Of a stretch of 64,000 nt of DNA, positions 35,264-48,491 are shown piece after piece. Source of the stretch: Sindora glabra. Its lineage: Eukaryota; Streptophyta; Magnoliopsida; Fabales; Fabaceae. Numbering within the stretch: the first letter of the stretch is position 1; every line of letters starts with the position of its first letter. A program made the translations under genes and the position numbers. The notes under the pieces are model-generated. The model was not told the origin of the DNA and did not search any database. It saw nothing but the letters and a program-made list of their open reading frames with translations. The DNA is taken from the NCBI GenBank assembly GCA_020226215.1, contig CM035230.1, positions 20,255,883-20,319,882 of the forward strand. The letters run 5' to 3'.

Positions 35264-37540
35264 CAGTACTTTCCATACATTTAATACCCTACCGCTTATA
35301 TGAAAATACTCAGTTCACACTACTCAGACCATATACCCCATTTTTATTCGTAGTCTTTCGATCAATGGCCATACTCACCAACAAGATGCCATGAATACAG
35401 AAGGGCTATAGTCTAACTATGTTGTTCTAGGGCAGCAACCATGTCCATCCAGTATTTTTGTAGTAATACACCACAAAGTCTAGCAGGTTTGACCAACACC
35501 CTATTTGCGAATCTCGGTTACAGTAAGGATTACGCTACACCAAGAACCATCGCGGTTAACATGACTTTCGAAATATGAAAAAAAAAAAAACAGAAAACAA
35601 AATGTTCCAAAGCAATTTAAGATTTTAAAAACAGATACCAGATAGGAAAGGACTAATATTATCGAGGATACACAAGCATCTGAAGCCAAAAGATAAGTAA
35701 ACCACCATTTTCACTAACAACCCTGAGAGGAATGGACCTGTTCTTTTTTTCCCCTGCTTCTACATCAGTAATTTCTTGCACGGACAGGAGTATTCTAGTG
35801 TATTCATAATTACTATGTCAGAGTGTAACAACTCGACCTTGCAACATGTCCATCTAAAATAAAATTGTAAAATATACAATACTGACTAAAGTTAGTTTTT
35901 GCCTACTCTCAACAACACATAGCTATTATATCTCTTATACCCCACCTTAAGAATTTCCTACCCTCAATTTCTTATCATTGCTCCTATTTATACTGATCAC
36001 CATTGGTTTTAACCCAGGTTCCCTGTTTGAACACCCTTCTGAACAGTTCAAAGCACAGGCACACCCTTGTAGGCACTGAACTTCATGTTTAAAAATTTAA
36101 AATTGGAATCCCTTGTTCTTCAAAGTAGATGAGGAAATCAACAACTGTAAAGAGTATAGTTTAAAATCCTTACATCATATAAAACATTTTCTTACATATG
36201 ATAACTCATTACGGACCGGCCAAAGTCCAGACAACATTGAACCTCATACCTTAGCAATACAAATATCATGAAATGTTGTAAGTTCAAATTGTGAGGATGA
36301 AAATGGCTCACCCATTCTTGTAATCTATCTCTACGGATTATGGCAGCAAGTTCTCCAAAAGACGCTTTCTCAAAAGATTGTTACTATTAACTCTTCTCAT
36401 TTATAATGCTCCTTATAACTATCAGGATAAGACAGTCCAAATCAGAATGATCTCAGTTAGACTTAATCATATAGAACTGGTTTATCTTGGTTAATGGAAA
36501 TAATAATACGATAAATGCCAAACACAAAAGTGTGGTACTGAGACCGGTTTCCTATGAAACCAGTGTCAGCAGTTTGTGATTTACCATGAATGTACAGAGA
36601 TTTATCTTTTAAATCAGTAATGCCAACAAAATCAACATGAGGCAATTGTTACATTCTAATTTTCATAATCATCTATAGCATGAAAGAGGAATCTAGATAT
36701 GCATGCAGCGTGTCCAAGAACTAGCTGTCATTTAAGATCCGAAAACAAGGATTAGAGCACATAGTTTTCTCTAACACCCTTGAAGCATGAAAACTCACAG
36801 TACCTTCGACGCGGATCTAGGTGATAAAATTGGAATCCCGCTAACAGAGCACTAGATTTTCTCAATAAGTAAATTTATTCTAGATAAATTTGGAAGTAGT
36901 TGTTAAGTTACTTATTTCTTACAACACTAAAAAAAACAAAATACAGATCCGGATCATCTGAGGGCGATGCTTGGAATTAGATTAAATAATACAGACAGAT
37001 GCAAAGTTTCAGAGAATAAAACAACAAAGCATAATAAGTGAAAGCAAACAAATATAAACAGCTTGACTAGGACGAATTATGTCGAGGTTCCATGTTCTCA
37101 AGTCCTGCTTTGACAATTTGTGCATAAATTCTAGCGATTTGAAGGACCTATCAAGTACTGAGGCTTCTCTGGCTCTTGACAGTACAAAGGAATTAGCATT
37201 TGCCCAAATCCCGTCTCACTTTGTGCAAGGCTAAGCTAATCCCTAATTAAATTAATCAAAAAAAGAAGCCAAAAGGGGGAAGTAAAACTAAATCTAGATA
37301 AATCAATCCGACATAAACAGAAAGCTTAAATTTACAGAAAGCAGACCAAACCTCAGAGAAGGAGAATGAATGCCGATTGCATCCGTTGGTCAATCCTAAG
37401 TCGAGTGCATTGGATAATCCTCAGTCCAGAGCGTCGGAGTCGCACAATGATGTCAGGCACAAGGCGCAGAGAAATGCATTTGGTAGTAGAAATCCGAGCT
37501 TCGGATTAGGCGCCAAAATGAAATTGTTGAGAGATTTTGG
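35264..37540. other. Less AT-rich region without a supported gene
   Basis: Composition is milder than the surroundings, particularly 36180-36850 and 37080-37530, as in introns and UTRs. The only frame of note is a 70-codon plus-strand one at 37377-37589 whose second half enters A/T-rich sequence; no family was recognised and it is not called. Confidence 0.4.
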
Positions 37541-37891
37541 ATTCATTTGTCATGTACTTCTTTTTAAAATTGATTTTATTTTATTTTAAATTTATTTATA
37601 AATAAATTTTATTATTTGATAATTTTTTTAAAAATAATTATTTTAATTCATTAGTAAATGAATTATTTTATTTGCAATATATTGAAAAATATATAAAAAT
37701 TAATAAAAAAGTAGATTTTGATAATATCATAATAAACATAATATTAGAAAAAAGTAAATTAATTTTTTAAGTTAAATGAAATGAATTTTAATTAAATCAT
37801 TGAAAAAGTAAATGAATTTCACAAGTTGATATAATTAAAATGAGAATTATAAATAAAATAAAATTTTTTATTTAAATTCAAACATCATAAT
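37541..37891. other. A/T-only spacer
   Basis: Almost entirely A and T; nothing else seen. Confidence 0.6.
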
Positions 37892-38174
37892 AAAAAAATT
37901 ATTTGAAAATAAAATAAAATCTTATTTTTTTATTATGCCAAACAAGTTATTCTGAAATTTGGTTTCTCTCCTTTTTTGTTTACACGGCAGTTTTAGCGTG
38001 TGGTTTCCCGCGATTAGGAATGTTTTTTTAATAAAAAAAATTATTTGAAGATGAAATGAAATTTCAACTATTTATTATGCCAAACAAGTTATTCTGAAAT
38101 TTGGTTTCCCTCCTTTATGTTTTACACGGCAGTTTTGGCGTGTTGTTTCGCGCGATTGGGAATCTTTTTTTGAA
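37892..38174. repeat. ~140-bp tandem duplication with CG-rich core
   Basis: Two units (about 37892-38031 and 38035-38174) share 'aaaaaaattatttgaa', 'tattatgccaaacaag', 'ttattctgaaatttggttt', 'acacggcagttttrgcgtg' and a CGCGATT core. They differ by point changes and small indels, so the duplication is old. Confidence 0.85.
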
Positions 38175-38576
38175 TTAATTTACCTCGGTAGTCGGTACCG
38201 TTTCGCGCCTCCCCCTAGGGCCCCTACCCAGTATATCTTTTATATAAATTTTTTTAAACAATAATAAGGCACTCTCACCTCGCCCAAGTTACATCATCCA
38301 ATTTATTTTGTTAAAACATGTCATTAAAATGCTAAAAGAATATTTAATTTAGGGTAAAATACAATTTATCCCTCTAAATTATGGGATAAGCATAAAAAAT
38401 TTTCTAATTTCAAACCAAAGACAATTTAATGCCTAAACTAGGATTTATATGCAATTAATCTGTTAACATTCAATTATGATCTAAATTGCTCTTTTTCTTT
38501 TATTAACGTTGATTCCATTCTTTCTCTTCGTAATAAACCAAAAAAAAAAAAGGTTTCGTCTTCCATTGATTTATAA

Positions 38577-39403
38577 GCCTTGTTTGGGAAACAACTGATA
38601 GCTGTAGCAGTTAACTGGTTTGATTAGATGTTAGCTGATAGCTGATTGTATTAGCTGATTTGACTAGCTGATTATATTAGTTGTTTGAATAAGAGTGTTT
38701 GGTAAAATTAACTGTTTATATTAACTGTTTGTATGTAAAATGATATATAAAGGTATGAGTATATTTTATGAATTATTTTAGTATTTTTTATTTTAATATT
38801 TTTAAATTTTATATATTAATCAATATATTAAATTTTTTATAAATAATATATTATTATAATTTATTATTAAATTATTAAATATTTTTTAAATTAAATAATT
38901 TTTATAAATAATATTATATATTTATTCTATTAAATAATTTTCAAAATTATTATAATTTATTATTAAATTATTGGATATTTTTAAAATTAAATAATTTTTA
39001 TAAGTAATATTATATATTTATTCTATTAAATAACTTTTAAAATTATTATAATTTACTATTAATTTATTATATATATTATAAATAATATATTATTATAAAT
39101 TAAATATTTTTTAAAATTAAATTAATCTACTTTTTATAATTATTAAATTTTTTAAGAATTTTTAGAAAGGACAAAATGAAAAATATAAAAATTTATTTAA
39201 GATAATTTAGTTATTTTTCAGATAAGTTAATTAAAAAAATTACTCCCTTTAACTTTTTCATTTTTAACTTTTTAGAGCCAATCAATTGATTCAATAAACT
39301 GATTACCAAACACCAAAATCAGCTTATTAACAAATCAATCAGCTGATTTTGATCAAACCAGTTAATAGTTAATGAAAAAGCTGTTTGCCAAATACTCCCA
39401 TAA
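38577..39403. mobile_element. hAT-like MITE with internal tandem repeats
   Basis: Left end GCCTTGTTTGGGAAACAACT and right end GCTGTTTGCCAAATACTCCC are imperfect inverted repeats of the 'TTTGG.AAACA' kind seen in plant hAT-derived MITEs. Further inward 'ttaactggtttgat' (38613) pairs with 'atcaaaccagttaa' (39352). No 8-bp target duplication is obvious. No transposase. Confidence 0.6.
38850..39130. repeat. 96-bp tandem repeat, ~2.9 units
   Basis: Units start at 38850, 38946 and 39042 with ATTATTATAATTTA. The first two are nearly identical; the third diverges after ~25 bases. Entirely A/T apart from isolated G/C. Confidence 0.85.
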
Positions 39404-39644
39404 TTTGTTTCCTTTTCTTATAGCAAAATTCTAAGATCTTTATTTTTTTTTTATTTGCTTATTTGCTCGCATTTGGCCGATATTGCGGTGTGATCCTAAT
39501 TCACATCCGTAACGGACAAAAAAGCAACATTGCAGTTTGATGCACCGAAAACTGACCGCATAGGGCATCTGAGGGCATTTGGACACGCAATCCAAATGAT
39601 TCAAAATGAAAGGGCAAAAATGAATCTTTACATAAGGGGCATTG

Positions 39645-39850
39645 TTACGGTATCCGAAAATTTTAAATTTGGAATGACGTGATAAAGTACAAGCTTTTAA
39701 TTGAAATTATTAAAAATTTTAATAATTTTATCTAATAATTTAAGATGTTACGATATTCGAAACTTTTAAATTTGAAATGACGTGGTAGAGTACAAGCCTT
39801 TAATTGAAATTATTAAAAATTTTAATAATTTTATCTAATAATTTAAGATG
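39645..39850. repeat. 103-bp perfect-period tandem duplication
   Basis: Units 39645-39747 and 39748-39850 are the same length and differ at only a few positions ('ttacggtatccg' versus 'ttacgatattcg' at the start). Each carries 'aatgacgtggtagagtaca' or its variant. Confidence 0.92.
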
Positions 39851-41470
39851 TACCATATTATTTCAAATTTTAAAATTTTCAAAATATCATAGAATTCTCT
39901 TCACATAAGAAATAGAAATTGCAGATGATATACTTTCTTTATAACTCAACAAGCATTTAGAAAAAAAAAATTTCCTTCAGAAAAAGATTTATTTACACAG
40001 TAAAACAGAAGGAACAGGGTGAACAATATGTGATAGTGTGATGGCTTCGAATTGAAACTCTTATGCAAAACCCTTCAAAGTTGATGCATATACCAACTCT
40101 TCAAGTCAGATTAGCAAATCTAAACTCCCAATTCCATGATTCAACACTCCAACTTGGAAAACAAGCATTTTCAGAATTTTCCACTTCAATCACTTTCTCT
40201 TAAGATCGAATAAATGCCTCTTTCCTTCTCTTTCTTTCTTAAAAATGTAAAAGTAAAGACGAAGAATACTGGGGAAGTGCGAAGTGATGCTTAGTGCAAA
40301 ATTGCTTGGCGATCTAGATGAGAGGGTGAGGGAGACGGAAAGTTGTAGAAAAGGGAAAGGAGAGTTTAATTTAGTAAAAAAAAAGCGGGAGAGAGAAAGC
40401 AAATGGAAGACTGAGAGATATTAGAAAAATTTTATTAACTTCTAATTTATAATTGATTGATTTTTTCGGCTTTGATATATGAATAATGCCATTAAATTTT
40501 TAAATATTAATTGATAATTGAAATTGATTGATTAAGAATCAGAATACCTCGCATTAAAAATATTGATAACAAATTCATAAATAAAAGGAGAAATATTACC
40601 TTTAAAAAAGTTGATAATGATTCATAAGTAATTTTTAATTGCTTAGATATTCTTTTTTTAATAATTGATTATTAATTTTTTTGCTTTGATTTATGCTTAA
40701 TAACATGACCCTTTTTTTTTACATTATTAATCATTGTATCTTATTTGATGTGTCATCAATATAATTTAACCTTGTTTAATTTAAAAGTTATTACTTATAA
40801 AATATAGCTATTAATTATATTTTATGTATTTTGATAGTATAATATTTATAAATTAAGCTTAATATATCAATTGAGCATTTTATAAATAAAATTTATAAGA
40901 TGAATAAAAATTTACGTTTGCAATAATCATAATCCCCATTGTGAAGGCCGCATTATCCATAATTGCAAAAAAAGCAACATGACCACATCCACAACTGCAT
41001 CCCCTATTTAAATCCTTAATATGTAGTAAAAAATGTCTATATTTTTAGACAATAATCTACTCCTTGTATATTGATCTTGATCTTTGCAATCTACAAAATT
41101 ACTATATAAAAATATAAAAATAATTAGTTTAAAATGTAATTGGTCCATAATAAAACAAGACAAATTCTTACAATCCACAAAATTACATAAAAAAGTGAGA
41201 ACAATTGATTTGAAATATAATTGGTTAATCATCCAAAATTTTATGATGAAACAAAAGAAAAGAAGCCAAATAATAAAAGAGATATTAGAATTTTGTAGTT
41301 AAAAGATTGTAAATGAGTGGAAGAAGCAATAAGATATTTTTCCCCTAAGACAATAATGCCTTGAAGAGAGATAATGAACAAAACATTAGTGAAAGAAAAA
41401 GAAAAGAAGATTAAGGTGTTATTCTTATCAATTCGGATCATAATTCAATGTTAGGGGCGTAATTATATAC
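39851..41470. other. Intergenic, no gene
   Basis: AT-rich. Short frames here (40190-40402 minus, 41008-41441 both strands) are compositional. Around 41080-41240 a diverged direct repeat is visible: 'caatctacaaaattacta' (41087) and 'caatccacaaaattacat' (41172), each followed by 'aataattagttt' or 'aattgattt'. Confidence 0.5.
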
Positions 41471-43127
41471 TGTTAAGAATTCGGATTATTACATGCAACA
41501 AAATTTCAAAATTTTAATCCGAATTCTACCTAGGATCCATGCAAAAAGCATAAATTAATTATTAGGGTTTTAACTATTGGGTACTCATGTTTCTACTGAT
41601 CAAAACTTGAGAGCCGATGAATCAAATGCCGATCAGAATGTACAGCGTCTCTATGGTATCCACACAGAGTGAACAACGACTTCTCGCCCTCCACAAATCT
41701 GCTAGGATGTGTTTCTCTCTCTAGGAATTAGGATTCGATATTTTCTGAGTAATTTAGGATTTTAGGAGTCTTATAAGCTTGTCTGTAATGTGCTGCCCTC
41801 AAGCCCCTTTTATAGAACTTAGGCAAGCCACAATCCTAGTCCTACTAGGATAATGCTTCCAAAATCCTAATCATACTTAACAACTCATTTTATCCTTATC
41901 CTAAAGATAATGAGGAGAGATAGGACTTATTTATTAATTATCTAATATTAGATAATATTATCTCATAATATAAATATCTTAATATTAGATAATTGCATAT
42001 AGTTATTAAATATTAAAATAATATTATCTCATAATATATTTATCTAATATCTAATAACGTAATTATTTGATATTATTTTAATATCAAATAATATCACATA
42101 ATATATATATATATATTACGTGAATTTATTATTCTTAATAATAATATATACATGCACGAAAATAAGTTCAATTAATTAGATATTAATATAATTAAAATCT
42201 AATTAATTATTATTTTATTTCTACTCCTTTCGTGTGACCCTGTAGGTTCTTACTACGTTGACAATGATTCATTATTGAGCCATAGACAGTGAGCGGTATC
42301 TAGTAATACATCACTGCCACTCAAGTAGTAAGAATGTCTGTGATTCGACATCCACCTAATACATGATCAACGTTTTGCATCATAACCTTTTTGTAATAAT
42401 ATCCAAATTGAACTAAAAGCATGGAATGTGTCATCCTCGTTAATGTTCAATTTATATTTCTTGATATTGAGTAGACTTAAAATAAATGATTAATATCATA
42501 TATTAATTCAATTGAGCATGGTCATGCATTTCTAAGTTCACTCAATTAAGGGGCCCAAGGATATTTTTCTTTTATACAAGAGTAACAAAATCTTATCTAC
42601 ATTACTCACTTCCCTTTACACGATTTATGACACACCCAATCAATGCCCTATTTGTCATCTTGATTAAAGGTGACATAGGACAATATTAAAATGAGTAATT
42701 CTTTATGTAGGGAACCGTAGTGACTCCAGGTCAAAGGTTTATGTGTATTTGTGATCATATAAGAATAACTTATGACACGCCTATCCATGCAATATTCTCA
42801 TAATGGGTCAGTCCAGTACATTGTTCACTAGCAATGTACTCATGTATTGACTTAAGATCACATATCTATTATTCGTAATCATCAGTCACTATACATGCTA
42901 GTCTTGATATATTATTACTATCTTTTTCGTAATAATACTTGAGTAGGAGCATTTTAGGAATAGCAAAGCTATTCCAAGGATAATTATTTTATTAAGTTAT
43001 AAATTGCACACAATAATAATAAAATTATAAAAATAAAATATAAGAATTAAATTGCCTAAAATAAAACATAATACATTATGTATTACTTCATTCATCTATA
43101 TGATTGGTTCTAGGATACATACCAACA
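41471..43127 (-). repeat. 3' LTR of long copia element (1657 bp)
   Basis: Plus-strand ends TGTTAAGAATTCGG...ACCAACA. It contains a dense AT foldback region (41930-42140). Shared with 48492-49919 from position 41694 onward; the first 223 bp have no counterpart in the 5' LTR. Confidence 0.9.
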
Positions 43128-44820
43128 ATCTCCCACTTGGACTAGAGCCAATCACTCATGTATCTAATACCAAGTGACATAGTATGACCATCATGCTTTT
43201 TCTGTGCTAAAGGCTTTGTTAATGAGTCAACGATATTATTATCAGTTGTTACTTTGCATATATTCATATCTCCTCTATTGATGATTTCTCGAATGAGATG
43301 GAAGCGCCTAAGTATATGTTTGGATCGCTGGTAAGATCTGGGTTCCTTAGCTTATGCAATGGCTTTATTGTTGTCACAATAGAGATCCATTAGGTTTGCA
43401 ATGCTAGGAATAACGCCAAGTTCAGTAATGAACTTTTTTATCTAAACAGCCTCTTTTGACGCATCAGAGGCAGCAATATACTCAGCCTCTATAGTAAAAT
43501 CGACCATTGTTTCCTGCTTTGAATTCTTCTAGCATACAGCACCACTATTTAGGCTAAATACATAACCTAACTGTGATCTAAAGTCATCCTTGTCGGATTG
43601 GAAACTGGCATTAGTGTAACCTTTTACAACAAGTTCTTCCTTTCCTCCATATGTTAAGAATGAATCCTTAGTCCTTCTTAAGTACTTAAGGATATTCTTA
43701 ACGGCAGTCCAGTGAGGTTCACCTGAATTTGACTGGTACCTGCTCGTCACGCTTAAAGCATACGAGACATCAGGACGAGTACATATCATGGCATACAAGA
43801 TAGATCCAATTACTGATGCATATGGTATCTTATTCATGTGGTCCTTCTCATCTTGTGTCGAAGGACACTGAGCTTTGGACAAATTTATGCCATGCGACAT
43901 AGGCAAAAATTCTCTTTTAGATTCTTACATGTTAAACCATTTTAACAATTTATCTATGTATGTACCCTGACTTAGGCTAAGCAATTTTCTTGATCTATCT
44001 CTATATATCTTAATACCTATTATATAGGCAGCTTGACTCAAGTCTTTCATCTAGAAACAATTCCCTAACCAAGTCTTTACTCTTTGTAGTGTAGGAATAT
44101 CATTTCCGATGAGTAGTATGTCATCCACATATAATACAAGGAAAATAATTGTGCTCCCACTAACCTTTTTTGTAAACACAAGATTCATCTTCATTTTTTA
44201 TGAAATCAATTTCTTTGACTGCCTCATCAAAACAAAGATTCTAACTCCGTGAAGCTTGCTTTAATCCATAAATGGATCGTTGTAGCTTACCTACCTTTCC
44301 AGCAGTTTTAGGAATGACAAAACCTCCAGGCTATGTCATGTACACATCCTCGAGGAGCTTTCCATTAAGAAAAGTAATTTTGACATCCATCTGCCAGATT
44401 TCGTAGTCATAAAAGCCTACAATAGCAAGAAAAATCTGGATGGATTTAATCATGGCAACTAGGGAATAAGTCTCATCATAGTCTATACCATGAACTTGCT
44501 TATAACCTTTTGCAACTAATCATCCCTTAAAGGTTTGCACATTACCATCCATATCGGTTTTCTTCTTGAAAATCCATTTGCACCCAATGGGTTTTACCCC
44601 TTCAAGTGGATCAACCAAAGTCTATACTTGGTTAGTATATATGGAATCCATCTCAGATTTCATGACCTCAAGCCGCTTCTTAAAGTCTGGCCCTTTTATA
44701 GCTTCTTGGTAAGTTGTAGGCTCATCTTGATCCATGAGCAAAACATTGTCATTTTCAGTTACAAGAAATTCATATCTCTCGGGCTCATGGCGTATCTTAC
44801 TAGACTTACATGGGCCTTGT
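43128..44820 (-). pseudogene. Copia reverse transcriptase-RNase H remnant
   Basis: On the minus strand the RT region contains the intact polymerase box YVDD (44120-44131), then a tether region and the segment 43529-43906 with PYASVIGSILYAMICTRPDVSYA and KNILKYLRRTKDSF. The RNase H part follows (AEYIAASDASKEAV near 43470, then SLTKPLAQ near 43200), ending at the polypurine tract. Several internal stops; the upstream RT (44340-44800) is in broken frames. Confidence 0.88.
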
Positions 44821-44825
44821 GTTAC

Positions 44826-45790
44826 TTAAGCTAGTTCCTGACCTACAACATCTTGTGATATTTTTTCAGGCTCTATTATAAGTTCAGTGTTACTTTGTGA
44901 GTCTTGCACTTTTTTTATTTCTACTTTCCTCCCATAGTTTTTCTTAAAGATAAATTCTCTTTCTAGAAAAATACTAGTTCGTGTGACAAACAATTTGCTT
45001 TTACTAGGATTATAGAAATAGTATCTCTTAGTTTCCTTAGGATACCCTATAAAGTAGCACTTGTCTGATTTGGGTCTGAGCTTATTAGAAACTTGACGTT
45101 TTACATAGGCCTCGCAACCCCAAATCTTCATAAAAGACAAGTTGGGATGTTTCCCAGTCCATATCTCATATGGAGTCTTTTGAACTATTTTAGAGGGAAC
45201 ACGGTTGAGTGTAAGCAACTATCTCTAGAGAATTCCCCCAAAAGAAAATTGGAAGATTTATATGACTTATCATAGATCGTACCATGTCGAACAAGGTACG
45301 ATTCCTCCTTTCTGAAACACCATTCCATTGTGGCGTTCCAAGTGGAGTGAGTTGTGAAACTATAGCACACTCCTTTAGATAGTCATTAAATTCTTGCCTT
45401 AAGTATTCTCTACCTCGATTTGATCGAAGTGTTTTAATACTTTTACCAAGTTAGTTTTGCACTTCATTCTTGAATTCCTTGAACTTTTCAAAGGATTCTG
45501 ATTTGTGTTTCATAAGATACACATATCTATATCTACTGAAATCATTAGTAAATGTAATGAAGCACTAAAAACTTCCTCTAGCAGGTGAACTAATAGGCCT
45601 ATATACATCAGTATGTATGAGACTTAATAGATCATTAGCCCTTTCACTATGTCTAGTGAATGGTGTTTTAGTCATTTTTCCTAGCAAACAAGATTTGCAT
45701 ATTTCATATGATTCAAAATCAAATGAATCCAAGAATCCATCTTTATGGAGCTTGGATATGCGCTTCTCATTTATATGACCCAAACAACAA
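44826..45790 (-). pseudogene. Copia integrase remnant
   Basis: Minus strand, high to low: 45565-45783 has the GAG-pre-integrase end and integrase start (CLLGKMTKTPFTRHSERAND, then LIHTDV with the first catalytic-Asp context). 45185-45560 has the core in broken frames with a TPQWN-type motif. 44826-45218 has the C-terminal part (TPYEIWTGKHPNLSF, WGCEAYVK, CYFIGYPKET). At least three stops or frameshifts. Confidence 0.88.
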
Positions 45791-45792
45791 TG

Positions 45793-47067
45793 CTAGAGAT
45801 AAGTTGGATTTAAATCATTTGATTTAAATCGCTTAGTGTTTATGTTATAGACATGTATTTCAAGATCAAGAATATAGAGCCCATTGAACATTTGTGCGTT
45901 GCAATAAAACATTTCATTTAAATAAACTGAACAACTTTTATCCTTTATTATAAATGAAAAACCTTTCTTGTCCAAACAAGAAACAAAAATTATATTCCTA
46001 TTGATAGCAGGCATAAAATAACAATCCTTTAATTCTATTACTAAACCAGAAGGTAAAGATAGATAATATGACCTTACAACTAGCACAACAACTCTTTCTC
46101 CATTACTAACTCGTAGGTCCACTTTGCCTTTAGCTAAAGTTCAACTCCTTTGTAGTTCTTGCACATTTGTACAAATGTGAGAACCACATCTGGTATCTAA
46201 TACCCAAGATGTAGAAGTAGAAATATTAATTTCTATAACATAGATACTTGAAACAAAAGTCTCACTTCCCTTCTTCTTTTTCAGATCTTCCAGATAGACC
46301 TTACAGTTTCTTTTCCAATGTCCAATCTGATCGCAATGGAAGCATGTTCCTTCCTTAGCCACACCTCCTTTTGGTTTCAATGTAGAGGATTTAGACTTGG
46401 GCTTGCATTTGGATTTGGAATCCTTCTTATTTTTTCCTTTGCCTTTTTCTTTGCTTTTGCCCTTTTGAACCATCATTATGGTATTAGGCTTAGTCTTTTG
46501 CAAATTTTGTTCAACAGTTCTTAACACACTTAACAATTCTAGTAGTGGTTTGTTAATTTCATTCATGTTGTAATTCATGATAAATTGACCATAACTTTAT
46601 GACAACGATTGCAGAATTAAGTCAGTGGCCAAGTTTTGACCCAGTGGAGCACCCAATCTCTCAAAGTTCTTAACATACCCAATCATTTTAAGTACATGAG
46701 GCCCAACAGGGTTTCCTTCTGCCAGTTTGCACTAAAACAAGGCTTTTGTCACCTCAAACCTCTCATGCTGAGCTTAGCCTTCATAAAGCTTTTTAAGATG
46801 CTCAAGCATGTGATAAGCTTTCATGTTCTCATGTTGCTTCTGAAGCTTAGAGTCCATGGTAGCTAACATGAGACAATCGACATCTAATGCGTCATCATAA
46901 TGCTTCCTATCAGGTTCTTGAGGAATAGGTTCATCTAGGATATACATTTTCTGCTCATGTTTAAGGACTATCCTTAAATTCCTATACCAGTACAGGAAGT
47001 TTGTCCCATTCAGTTTGTCCTTCTCAAGGACCGATCAAAGTGATAAGTTATTTGATGTATTAGCCAT
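45793..47067 (-). pseudogene. Copia gag-protease remnant with zinc knuckle
   Basis: Probable start ATG at 47067 (minus), with an in-frame TGA at codon 11. Gag helical region 46600-47050. A Lys/Ser-rich basic stretch at 46350-46450 leads into a perfect CCHC zinc knuckle, CFHCDQIGHWKRNC (CX2CX4HX4C), at about 46309-46350. The protease follows with WVLDTRCGSHI near 46180-46210; Arg replaces the Gly expected after Asp-Thr. A stop near 46140 separates it from the 45793-46122 frame, which carries the post-protease linker. Confidence 0.88.
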
Positions 47068-48491
47068 TAGTTATCTACGACAAAAATATGCAAAGTAAGT
47101 ATTAAATTTAAAACATTTAATAGGGTCTTTTATTAAATGTACCTCCCACTATTTCATTCAAATTAATAGCCCTTACTATTAATTCGGAAAGTCATATTGT
47201 CTAAGCTTTCTAGTGGGCTAAGATCCATATTTCACTAAGCCTTAAGTTAGCTTTAGCTAATCATTTAAAACTTAGTTATTTAGGTAAGCAACACTTGCCA
47301 ATTGTATCATATACAACTCTTGGATAGTTAGGTGAACAACACTTGTTTTAGTCCATCTTATGAACTAAAGCCCAACTCTATGCCTCTAGGTCTCAATCCT
47401 ATTGAGATATCCTAGTTAGGTCAGACCCAATACTTGACATTTGGATATCACTATTATTCAGTCGTATTTCACCAAGATAAATGAGGTACCTTACTTTGAC
47501 AAACCTATCTTATGTCGATCGAAGCCTTGATGAGTGTCAAACATTGGAAGACATCATTAATTATTACTGACTTAATATTTTAGATGAGGGATTTTAACTT
47601 AATTATTATCATATCTCACCATAACTAGCCTATTTATTCATGGTATATATCTAGCATATCTCATATATCATATAGAGTAAATGAATAAAATAGACTACCT
47701 ATATCATATATCATACAATGAATAGAACTATCACATAGTAGGAACACATTCTATCACATAATAAATGCATGCTCATCAATATCATGCATAATAAATAAAT
47801 TAAAATGTCACATAGTATGGCCCCAAAATTCTATTTTCTAATGACATTTCTAACTAACTCCTTAGCTTCTTCTTGTCCCATAGCTCCTTAGCTTCTCCTT
47901 GTTCCAAGCCAAGAATGCCCCATTGCAATTACAAATTTACAATAGAAACCCCAAGCTTCATTTGGGGGGAATGAGATGAGAAGAGAATATACATTAGAAA
48001 GATAAAGGAAGAGATGACACGCAGGTCGTATTTAAAATTCGTCCATAAAAACTCCAAGGGCCATACTATGCAACACATTCATGCATCATATGTAATAATT
48101 ACTAAGAAATATATGTAACCAAGATAAGGAGGATGATTGACATATATATCATAACTTAATCACCATAAAAATCATGTTCTAAATCAGTGCCTTAAAAACA
48201 AAAACAAATTTTGAACGTTACGCAGAATTAGCACAACGGTCCCACTAGTCGGTTAGCGGGCGGAGGTCAAGGGAGCAAAGCCCTTTGCTGGGGGGTGTAA
48301 GGGGGAGCCCACTGGGCCAAAAATTGAATTCATCTGACATTCAAATTTTAATTCATTTTGCCAACAATTGACACACCTCAAGTCGAACAATTCGACTATA
48401 TAATTGACATTCAAATCATAGTTTCAAAATAGGATTTACGTCCAAACACTTTGAATAATTTTAATCATATCAATACAGATCCAACCATGTT
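47068..48491 (-). other. Copia leader region, no gene
   Basis: Untranslated leader between 5' LTR and gag. A GC-rich island at 48225-48320 ('gttagcgggcggaggtcaag') stands out. No primer-binding site is found next to 48492, so the junction with the 5' LTR is a deletion. Confidence 0.6.

Noticed and set aside
37377..37589. 70-codon plus-strand frame rich in Ser/Asn/Arg
   Set aside because: Looks like a non-coding GC-richer patch running into A/T DNA; no family or conserved start.
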